DNA of 6,861 nt from positions 1 to 6,861 of the forward strand of contig CALDNN010000216.1 of NCBI GenBank assembly GCA_937915455.1, in the 5' to 3' direction. Below, in pieces: positions 1-4,343 of this stretch. The notes under the pieces were generated by a model, which was given only the letters and a program-made list of their open reading frames with translations, made no database searches and was not told the DNA's origin. Origin of the DNA: Pelethousia sp002409725 (GTDB taxonomy: Bacteria; Bacillota; Clostridia; Christensenellales; CAG-138). The translations under genes and the position numbers were made by a program. How positions within the stretch are numbered: the stretch's first letter is position 1; each line of letters opens with the position of its first letter.

Positions 1-291
1 GGTACCCGAAAGGGCGCTGGAAAAGCCCACGTAGATCACATCGAGGCCCTCTCTGAGGTGCTTTTCGAAAGCGGCGCTAAAGGTATAGGCGTTGATCTGG
101 CTGGTGATGACGGCGGCGCCCTGGCGCATGGCTGCATAAACATCCGCAATGGGCTGGTCTCCGCCGCCGGGGAGGTAGGTATGGGTCTTGCCGTCGAGGG
201 TATATTCCATGGGGAGCACTTCCACCCCCCATTCCTGCGCAAAAGCAGCGGGCAGGTCGCTGGTCGTGTCGGTAATAAGTTTATATGCCAT
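1..291 (-). CDS. DegV family fatty-acid-binding protein, 5' part (C-terminus outside window)
   Basis: The frame is open from the ATG at 291 to the window edge and gives 97 residues with no stop. Residues 6-13 read ITDTTSDL, the DegV N-terminal signature. TSQIN (residues 63-67) and SSALSGT (91-97) match the conserved TSQ and S-x-LSGT segments that contact the fatty acid carboxylate in this family. DegV proteins (about 280-290 aa) are cytoplasmic and bind one fatty acid; some act as FakB subunits that present exogenous fatty acid to the kinase FakA. No kinase gene is visible here, so the FakB role is inference. The start is supported by GGAGTG 8 nt upstream and by a near-consensus promoter about 80 bp upstream. 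The gene is divergent from the mscS operon. About one third of the protein is present, and the cut is the window edge, not a mutation. Confidence 0.93.
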   Translation of the reverse strand, partial: MAYKLITDTTSDLPAAFAQEWGVEVLPMEYTLDGKTHTYLPGGGDQPIADVYAAMRQGAAVITSQINAYTFSAAFEKHLREGLDVIYVGFSSALSGT

Positions 292-372
292 AATGATTGC
301 ACTCCGTTTCTGTATAATATTGGGGAAAGACGCACGCCTGGGCAGGAAACGTAGCCGCCCATACACCCATAA

Positions 373-401
373 ATTATATAGGCAAGCCTCCGCCTTGTAA
401 A
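373..401 (-). promoter_or_regulatory. Sigma-A-type promoter of degV
   Basis: On the minus strand TTTACA (396-401, 5/6 to the -35 consensus) is followed by a 17-bp spacer and a perfect TATAAT (373-378). Transcription should start near 366, giving a leader of about 75 nt. Two T6 runs on the same strand (411-416 and 420-425, start-to-start 9 bp) lie just upstream of the -35 and could act as an UP element. A 17-bp palindrome (390-406) covers the -35. Confidence 0.75.
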
Positions 402-406
402 GGCGG
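390..406. promoter_or_regulatory. Palindrome over the degV -35 (candidate operator)
   Basis: CCGCCTT-GTA-AAGGCGG is a perfect 7+3+7 inverted repeat that contains the -35 hexamer of the degV promoter. A protein bound there would block RNA polymerase. It is not followed by a T-run on either strand, so it is not a standard terminator. The operator role is inference; I do not recognise the motif as the site of a known repressor. Confidence 0.35.
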
Positions 407-419
407 GGCCAAAAAAGAC

Positions 420-448
420 AAAAAACGCGGGCCGCGCAGTACGGCCGC
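420..448 (-). terminator. Terminator-like hairpin with T6 on minus strand, no gene to terminate
   Basis: Read on the minus strand, GCGGCCG (448-442) pairs with CGG-C-CCGC (434-427, one bulged base at 431) around a 7-nt loop, and is followed one base later by six Ts (425-420), then another T6 at 416-411. This has the form of an intrinsic terminator. However, the only gene upstream on that strand would have to be antisense to mscS. It may protect the degV promoter from antisense read-through, or the T-runs may be an UP element and the hairpin incidental. Confidence 0.4.
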
Positions 449-481
449 ATATTAGATTCCGTAGCGCTCCGCGTCCATTTA

Positions 482-490
482 TGGTAAAAT
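482..490 (+). promoter_or_regulatory. Extended -10 promoter of the mscS operon
   Basis: TGGTAAAAT is an extended -10 (TGnTAAAAT), with expected transcription start near 497, 35 nt upstream of the mscS ATG. No convincing -35 lies 16-18 bp upstream, which is common for extended -10 promoters. The predicted mRNA would begin just before the hairpin at 502-519. Confidence 0.55.
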
Positions 491-501
491 GAAAGCCACA
501 A

Positions 502-519
502 TACCCCGCTATCGGGGTA
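502..519 (+). promoter_or_regulatory. Perfect hairpin at the 5' end of the mscS mRNA, abutting the ribosome binding site
   Basis: TACCCCG-CTAT-CGGGGTA is a perfect 7-bp stem with a 4-nt loop. It begins about 5 nt after the predicted transcription start, and its last A is the first base of the Shine-Dalgarno AAAGGAGG (519-526), itself 5 nt from the ATG at 532. It could be a protein operator, a 5' mRNA stabiliser or a modulator of ribosome access. There is no T-run, so it is not a terminator. Confidence 0.4.
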
Positions 520-531
520 AAGGAGGCGCTT

Positions 532-1383
532 ATGATCCCCGCGCTGGATGCTTATTTTGCCGAAAATAACCTCGAGTGGCTGAGCGCCCTCGTCAATATC
601 CTGCTGGTTTTTCTTCTGGCGGGCATCCTCACACGGCTTTCTTCCAGGCTGGCCCGGCGCATGGCCAAGGGCCGTTTGAGCCGCTATGGCCAGGATGATA
701 CGGCTGCTCGCCGCCTTGAGACCGGCCTTTCCCTTTTTGAGGGGTTGGCCAAGTATGTGTTCTATTTCATCGCCGCGGCCATTGCCGTGGGCGAATTGGG
801 CCTCACCTCTACCATGACCAGCATGCTGGCAGCAGCGGGCATCGGCTCGCTGGCGCTGGGCATCGGCGCGCAAAGCCTGATCCGCGATATCGCCGCCGGC
901 TTTTTCATCCTCTTCGAGGGTATTCTCTCCGTGGGGGATTACGTGCTGGTGGCGGGCGTGGAGGGCATCGTAGAAGATGTGAACCTGCGCACGGTCACGG
1001 TGCGCGGTTATCGGGGGGAAAAGAACGTGATCCCCAACGGCGCCATCTCCACCATTACCAACTATTCGCGGGATGACTACCTTGCCGTAATCGAGCTGGC
1101 CGTGGCACAGGAGACGGACGCGGACCGCGCGCTGGATATTTTATATGAAGAAGCCCTGGCCGTATACGAAAAAATGAAGGGCGAGGGCGTGCAAAAGCCG
1201 GAGCGGGTGGGCATCACGCAGGTGGCGGAAAGCGGCGTGACCCTGCGGGTAACCATGAAAGCGAACGCCATGCAGCAATGGGCTATTTCCCGCGAGACCA
1301 TCCGCCGGGCACGCCTGCGCTATGCTGAGGCCGGTATCCGCACGCCGCACAGCACGGTGCTTTTGCGGGAGGAGGGGAAATAG
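532..1383 (+). CDS. Small-conductance mechanosensitive channel, MscS family
   Basis: This 283-residue protein has the size and layout of minimal MscS channels. Three hydrophobic segments lie at about 15-37, 70-90 and 95-127. The third is the Gly/Ala-rich pore helix (AAAGIGSLALGIGAQSLIRD, 100-119). It is followed by the beta domain with VGDYV (134-138), V-x-G-x-V-x-x-V (143-150) and the family-diagnostic VIPNG (166-170) and NYSR (177-180). The rest (186-283) is the alpha/beta cytoplasmic cage. Channels of this family open under membrane tension and release solutes during hypo-osmotic shock. The start is fixed by AAAGGAGG 5 nt upstream. The gene is first in an operon; the next ATG comes 3 nt after its stop, and that gene's Shine-Dalgarno lies inside the end of mscS. 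The family is secure; the gating stimulus is not shown by sequence. Confidence 0.95.
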   Translation: MIPALDAYFAENNLEWLSALVNILLVFLLAGILTRLSSRLARRMAKGRLSRYGQDDTAARRLETGLSLFEGLAKYVFYFIAAAIAVGELGLTSTMTSMLAAAGIGSLALGIGAQSLIRDIAAGFFILFEGILSVGDYVLVAGVEGIVEDVNLRTVTVRGYRGEKNVIPNGAISTITNYSRDDYLAVIELAVAQETDADRALDILYEEALAVYEKMKGEGVQKPERVGITQVAESGVTLRVTMKANAMQQWAISRETIRRARLRYAEAGIRTPHSTVLLREEGK

Positions 1384-1386
1384 CCT

Positions 1387-1584
1387 ATGCTCACGCAATT
1401 CGAAACCGGGGATCGTGTGCAGATGCGCAAGCCCCACGCCTGCGGGGCCAACGAATGGCAGATCACCCGCACGGGCGCGGATATCAAGATCAAGTGCCTC
1501 GCCTGCGGCCGGCTGGTGATGCTGCCGCGGGAGGAGTTTGAGCGCGCGGCCAAGAAAAACCTGGGAAAAGGCGGGGAAGCATGA
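1387..1584 (+). CDS. DUF951 domain protein (small putative zinc-binding protein)
   Basis: The product is 65 residues, nearly all of it the DUF951 domain: GD at 8-9, KPHACG (15-20), NEW (22-24), then IKCLACGRLVMLPREEF (35-51). His17, Cys19, Cys37 and Cys40 could form a CHCC metal site. The molecular function of DUF951 is not known to me; it is widespread in Bacillota and often sits beside an MscS gene, as here. The start has a very strong Shine-Dalgarno (GGGAGGAGGGG, 1367-1377) within the 3' end of mscS, 3 nt after whose stop it begins, so translation is probably coupled. Its own stop overlaps the next gene's ATG. The tail (56-65) is basic then disordered, and no membrane segment is present. 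The family call is secure; the function is unknown. Confidence 0.93.
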   Translation: MLTQFETGDRVQMRKPHACGANEWQITRTGADIKIKCLACGRLVMLPREEFERAAKKNLGKGGEA

Positions 1585-2123
1585 AAGGACGGACGGAACG
1601 CAATGGCGCCGAATATAAAAAACTGCGCCTGATGAGCTGGGGCTATGCCCTGGGCGTGGCGCTGATGGTAGTGGCTGTGGTGTTTACCCTCTGGTTTGAG
1701 AGCATCCAAATCACGGATAGCGGCATGGCCCCGGCCCTGCAAAAGGGGGACATCCTCCTTTTCGACAAGCTGGCCAAGCATGCCGCCACCCCCAGGCGGG
1801 GGGATGCCTACGCCTTCCGTAACGAGGCCGGCGGGGTGAGCTTGGGCCGGGTGGTGGGCCTGCCGGGCGAGCGGGTGCAGGCGGCGGCTGGATGCATTTA
1901 CATCAACGGCATGCTGCTGGATGAAAGCCGCTATGCCCAGCCAGCAAACGGGGATATGGCTGAGGCTGTGCTGGGGCAGGATGAATTCTTCCTCATGCCG
2001 GATGATCGCGCCGCCGCCGTGCTGGATGGCGAGGCCATGACCGTGCCCTTTGCGAAATTGATCGGCAGGGCGGCGCTGCGGGTTTCCCCCTGGGGCAGGG
2101 CCAGCTTTTTTAGGGCGGGATAG
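1581..2123 (+). CDS. Signal peptidase I-like membrane protein (S26 family), catalytic dyad apparently lost
   Basis: This 180-residue protein has one N-terminal TM helix (about 19-38) and an outside domain with type I signal peptidase landmarks. Box B reads ITDSGMAPALQKGDILLFDK (44-63), box D reads GRVVGLPGERV (89-99) followed by IYING (106-110), and the C-terminal box lies at 139-163 (LMPDDR...LIGRA). In active enzymes box B is S-M-x-P with Ser as nucleophile; here that position is Gly48 (G-M-A-P), with a serine one residue earlier (Ser47). Box D normally has the catalytic Lys directly before R-V-x-G-L-P-G; here it is Gly89. The usual G-D-N-R-x-x-S-x-D-S box is also degraded (PDDRAAAVLDG). 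I infer a non-catalytic homologue. The frame is intact and the fold motifs survive, which argues against a decaying pseudogene. Its ATG overlaps the DUF951 stop (ATGA), so expression is coupled to DUF951 and MscS. Confidence 0.82.
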   Translation: MKGRTERNGAEYKKLRLMSWGYALGVALMVVAVVFTLWFESIQITDSGMAPALQKGDILLFDKLAKHAATPRRGDAYAFRNEAGGVSLGRVVGLPGERVQAAAGCIYINGMLLDESRYAQPANGDMAEAVLGQDEFFLMPDDRAAAVLDGEAMTVPFAKLIGRAALRVSPWGRASFFRAG

Positions 2124-2134
2124 CCCACAAGGGG

Positions 2135-2164
2135 TTGACGGCCCTGCCGGGGCCGTGCTACCAT
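2135..2164 (+). promoter_or_regulatory. Promoter of the yitT-like gene, with a palindrome between -35 and -10
   Basis: TTGACG (2135-2140, 5/6) is followed after 18 bp by TACCAT (2159-2164) carrying an upstream TGC, i.e. an extended -10. The start would be near 2171. A perfect inverted repeat, ACGGCCC (2138-2144) / GGGCCGT (2150-2156), fills most of the spacer and may be an operator. TAAAAT at 2164-2169 is an alternative -10, but its spacing to TTGACG (23 bp) is too long. Confidence 0.5.
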
Positions 2165-2173
2165 AAAATACAT

Positions 2174-2213
2174 AAGAGCGTTTGCGAGCATAAAGCCTGC
2201 GGACGCTTTTTTT
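2174..2213 (+). terminator. Terminator-like hairpin with T7 (end of mscS operon, or yitT leader attenuator)
   Basis: AGCGTTTGC (2177-2185) pairs with GCGGACGCT (2199-2207), 9 bp with two T-G wobbles and a 13-nt loop, extendable outward by A2174-A2175 with T2209-T2210 and G2176-T2208. It runs into seven Ts (2207-2213). It lies about 55 nt after the stop of the upstream operon and ends directly before the Shine-Dalgarno AGGGAGG (2214-2220) of the next gene. If the promoter at 2135-2164 is real, the hairpin makes up most of the leader and transcripts must pass it. Confidence 0.55.
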
Positions 2214-2227
2214 AGGGAGGTGCAGCT

Positions 2228-3094
2228 ATGCTCACGCGCTTGTTTTCCCCCAGAAACCTTAAGGATATCGCCTTCGAGCTGGTGGGCAGCTTTCTGGCCG
2301 CCGTGGCCCTCTATAACTTTGCGCTGAAGGCCGAGTTTTTGATGACGGGTTTTTCCGGCATCTCGCTGATCCTCCACAGGCTTTTCGGCCTGCCCATCGG
2401 CGCGCTGACTCTTGTGCTGAATATTCCCGTGGCCATCTGGTGCTATAAGCTGCTGGGCAGGGATTTCTTTCTGCGCTCCGTGCGCTGCACGATTATCTCC
2501 TCGCTGATGGTGGATTACGTTGTCCCGCTGCTGCCCCTCTATAGCGGGGATCGGCTGCTGACTGCTCTTTTTACGGGCGTGCTGAGCGGCGTCGGCTACG
2601 CGCTCATCTTCATGCGCAACTCCTCCACGGGCGGCGCGGATTTCATCATCATGGCCATCCGCGCGAAGCACCCGCACCTTTCGCTGGGCCGTATCTCCTT
2701 TACCTTTGATCTGGTGGTGATCCTTGCGGGCGGCTTGATCTTCCGCGATATCGACGGCATCCTCTACGGCCTGGTGATCAACTACATCTCCGCCCAGATG
2801 GTAGATAAGCTGCTCTATGGCGTGGATGCGGGCAAGCTGACCCTGATCATCACCGAGCGGGGCCAGGCGGTGGTCGCCGCCATCGACCGGGTGAGCGAGC
2901 GCGGGGCCACCATCCTGCCCGCCAAGGGCGGCTATGCCGGGGGCGACAAGGAGGTCGTCCTCTGCGCCTGCAACAACAAGCAGATGCACCTCATCCGCCA
3001 GGCCGTGCACCAGGTGGACCCGGCGGGATTCATCATCATATTGGAATCCAACGAGGTGTTGGGCGAGGGATTTAAGGAGCACAACCTAAAATAA
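2228..3094 (+). CDS. YitT family membrane protein (DUF161 / DUF2179)
   Basis: This 288-residue protein has the standard YitT length and domain order. The N-terminal membrane part spans about residues 14-192 with five to six hydrophobic segments, including the conserved TGFSGISLIL (40-49) and SSTGGADFIIMAI (132-144). A C-terminal cytoplasmic DUF2179 domain (about 203-282) contains RGATIL (225-230) and the family's closing motif ESNEVLGEGF (273-282). Members are polytopic membrane proteins of Bacillota of uncertain transport function, so no substrate can be given. The start has AGGGAGG 7 nt upstream, immediately after the T-run of a terminator-like hairpin. The gene appears to be monocistronic: it has its own promoter, and it converges on queT with 59 bp between the two stops. 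The family call is secure; the function is not. Confidence 0.94.
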   Translation: MLTRLFSPRNLKDIAFELVGSFLAAVALYNFALKAEFLMTGFSGISLILHRLFGLPIGALTLVLNIPVAIWCYKLLGRDFFLRSVRCTIISSLMVDYVVPLLPLYSGDRLLTALFTGVLSGVGYALIFMRNSSTGGADFIIMAIRAKHPHLSLGRISFTFDLVVILAGGLIFRDIDGILYGLVINYISAQMVDKLLYGVDAGKLTLIITERGQAVVAAIDRVSERGATILPAKGGYAGGDKEVVLCACNNKQMHLIRQAVHQVDPAGFIIILESNEVLGEGFKEHNLK

Positions 3095-3111
3095 CGGTGG
3101 GAAAACGCAGC

Positions 3112-3139
3112 GCGGCCCGGCACATTTGCGTCGGGCCGC
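3112..3139. terminator. Hairpin between convergent genes (possible bidirectional terminator)
   Basis: GCGGCCCG (3112-3119) and CGGGCCGC (3132-3139) form a perfect, very GC-rich 8-bp stem with a 12-nt loop between the yitT-like stop (3094) and the queT stop (3154). Neither side has a good T-run: the plus strand continues TCCTCAT and the minus strand GCTGCGTTTT. The position suggests it ends both transcripts, but the poor T tracts make intrinsic termination uncertain. Confidence 0.5.
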
Positions 3140-3153
3140 TCCTCATACAAATC

Positions 3154-3630
3154 CTAATTGAATAGCCTCGTCTGCTTTTCCAAAAAACCCAGGAGCGGCA
3201 TACCGAGGCCATAGCAGGCCGCGGCCTGGCCTGCGGCCACGCTGAGCGCGCAGAGGGGCAGGGGCACGCCCACCTGATAAACATAGGCCAGCAGGTAGCC
3301 CACTACCAATGCGTTGATGATTACAGCGGGCAGGGGGGCCAGCCATTTCGAGCAGCCCCTACGGCGCAGGACATAGGTATATAGGGCCGCAAGGCCGGTG
3401 GCCAAGCTGCCGAAGATCACATCATAGACCACAGCGCCCGTGAGCAAATTGGACAGCAAGCAGCCGAGAAAGAGGCCGGGGATGGCAGCCGATGTGAACC
3501 AGGGCAGCACGCAGAGAGCCTCCGAAAGGCGCATTTGAATGAGGCCGGAGCCGAAGGGGGCTACGGCCAGGGAGATCAAGACATAGAGCGCCCCAATGAG
3601 GGCGCCCCGCGTCAGGAACCGCGTTCGCAT
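3154..3630 (-). CDS. queT: QueT family transporter (queuosine-precursor ECF S component)
   Basis: The 158-residue, highly hydrophobic protein has five or six TM segments. Its QueT-type motifs are IQMRLSEALCVLPWFT (31-46), AAIPGLFLGCLLSNLL (48-63), DVIFGSLATGLAA (70-82) and PLPAVIINALVVG (99-111). QueT proteins are predicted S components of energy-coupling factor transporters that take up a queuosine precursor (preQ0, preQ1 or queuine) for tRNA modification; the precise ligand cannot be read from sequence. The shared A-T module is not in the window. The ATG overlaps the upstream stop as TAATG, with no Shine-Dalgarno of its own, so translation probably depends on re-initiation after the DUF1858 gene. 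It is the last gene of the minus-strand cluster, followed by the hairpin at 3112-3139. I saw no preQ1 riboswitch upstream. Confidence 0.92.
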   Translation of the reverse strand: MRTRFLTRGALIGALYVLISLAVAPFGSGLIQMRLSEALCVLPWFTSAAIPGLFLGCLLSNLLTGAVVYDVIFGSLATGLAALYTYVLRRRGCSKWLAPLPAVIINALVVGYLLAYVYQVGVPLPLCALSVAAGQAAACYGLGMPLLGFLEKQTRLFN

Positions 3631-3830
3631 TATTGGGCTGCCAAGTGGGCGTTGATTTTGGCTACCAGGTTGTCCACATCAATGCCGTGAACGGCGCAGG
3701 CTTGGCCCAAATCCTCGCCGCTGGCCATAATGCAACCCAGGCAGTGCATGCCGGATTCCATCAGGATATCCGCCACGCCCGGATCCGCCCGCAGGATCTG
3801 CTCGATGGTCATGCTCTTATCGACGCTCAT
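3630..3830 (-). CDS. DUF1858 domain protein (hybrid-cluster-associated redox disulfide type)
   Basis: This 66-residue protein is a single DUF1858 domain. It contains MTIEQIL (7-13), DPGVADILMESGMHCLGC (16-33), the acidic SGEDL (37-41) and a closing VHGIDVDNLVAKIN (47-60). Cys30 and Cys33 form the CxxC pair that names the 'hybrid cluster protein-associated disulfide' family, so a redox or metal-binding role is expected; a third cysteine (Cys45) is present. No hybrid cluster (prismane) protein is in the window. The start has AAGGAG 8 nt upstream and an extended -10 promoter about 55 bp upstream. The stop overlaps the queT ATG by one base, a tight arrangement that suggests the two proteins are made in fixed ratio. 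Any functional link to queuosine-precursor uptake is speculation. Confidence 0.92.
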   Translation of the reverse strand: MSVDKSMTIEQILRADPGVADILMESGMHCLGCIMASGEDLGQACAVHGIDVDNLVAKINAHLAAQ

Positions 3831-3858
3831 ATTTTTATCTCCTTGATCTTAATGCTGA

Positions 3859-3877
3859 TCGGGCCAACCCGGCCCAA
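3859..3877 (-). promoter_or_regulatory. Hairpin at the 5' end of the DUF1858-queT leader
   Basis: On the minus strand TTGGGCC (3877-3871) pairs with GGCCCGA (3865-3859) around a 5-nt loop GGGTT (one T-G wobble). It begins at the predicted transcription start (about 3875). The following sequence is AT-rich up to the Shine-Dalgarno AAGGAG (3844-3839). The loop is too short for a preQ1-I aptamer. It may stabilise the mRNA or be a protein site. Confidence 0.3.
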
Positions 3878-3881
3878 TTCG

Positions 3882-3890
3882 ATTATATCA
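3882..3890 (-). promoter_or_regulatory. Extended -10 promoter of DUF1858-queT
   Basis: The minus strand reads TGATATAAT, a perfect TATAAT (3887-3882) with the extended TGn motif (3890-3888). It lies directly after the stop codon of the zinc-ribbon gene (3898-3900); a -35 would fall inside that gene and none is convincing. It gives DUF1858-queT independent expression even if read-through from the amylase operon occurs. Confidence 0.6.
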
Positions 3891-3897
3891 CATCATC

Positions 3898-4326
3898 TTA
3901 ACTTTTGGCGTTGAATTTATAGCCGCATTTTGTGCAGGTTACGCGAAGCTTGCCCTTGCCCCGTGGCACGCGCAGCCTTTGCCTGCATTGGGGACAGGTA
4001 AGGTATTTGAATTTTTTGCGCTCGGCGTTGAGGTTGATCACATTGCGGTGGCCGTAACGCAGGCGTTGCCAAAAGGCGCGTAGCTTGTTTTCCAGCCGCA
4101 GGTAGCCTGCCAACTCCTGCTGCCTGGCCGCGTAATTGCGGGAGAACGTGCGAAAAACCGCATAGCCGTAAAAACCCAGAGCCAGCAGGCGGAAAATGGT
4201 GAAGGGCAGAGGGAACTTGGAGAGGAACCAGGTGACCACGCTACACCCGATGCCGCCCCAAAAGAGCGCCAGGTTCAGTTTATCCATGCCATAGCGGCCT
4301 TGCAGCAAACGATTAAAAAAACCCAT
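3898..4326 (-). CDS. Two-TM membrane protein with C-terminal zinc ribbon, function unknown
   Basis: The 142-residue protein starts with a short amphipathic stretch ending GRYGMDKL (10-17). Two hydrophobic helices follow (about 17-36 and 42-60), then a basic linker (FSRN at 61-64, many Arg and Lys). The C-terminal zinc ribbon has CPQC (111-114) and CTKC (131-134) flanking RLRVPRGKGKLRVT (117-130). The order '..RVPRGKGK..C-x2-CG' resembles a group of uncharacterised Clostridia membrane proteins; I know of no assigned function. The ribbon should face the cytoplasm given the positive linker, and could bind nucleic acid or protein. The ATG is 17 nt after the amylase stop with only a weak Shine-Dalgarno (AGGT), so it is probably co-transcribed with the amylase. 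A shared job in glycan metabolism is not shown. Confidence 0.82.
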   Translation of the reverse strand: MGFFNRLLQGRYGMDKLNLALFWGGIGCSVVTWFLSKFPLPFTIFRLLALGFYGYAVFRTFSRNYAARQQELAGYLRLENKLRAFWQRLRYGHRNVINLNAERKKFKYLTCPQCRQRLRVPRGKGKLRVTCTKCGYKFNAKS

Positions 4327-4343
4327 AAAAACTTACCTAATAT

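Noticed and set aside
388..408. Plus-strand intrinsic terminator
   Set aside because: The stem is followed by A-runs on the plus strand, not T-runs, and no plus-strand gene precedes it; it overlaps the degV -35 instead.
1581..2123. Pseudogene call for the signal-peptidase-like gene
   Set aside because: The frame is intact, the length is normal, structural motifs are conserved and the start overlaps the upstream gene; loss of catalysis alone does not show decay.
1931..3082. Long open frame on the minus strand (383 codons) across the signal-peptidase-like and yitT-like genes
   Set aside because: It is antisense to two well-supported genes, has a low-complexity His/Gln/Asp-rich translation with no recognisable domain, and no ribosome site; high GC makes such antisense frames common.
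3831..3880. preQ1 riboswitch ahead of DUF1858-queT
   Set aside because: The only stem has a 5-nt loop and lacks the preQ1-I loop sequence and the A-rich pseudoknot tail; no class II or III layout was visible by eye.
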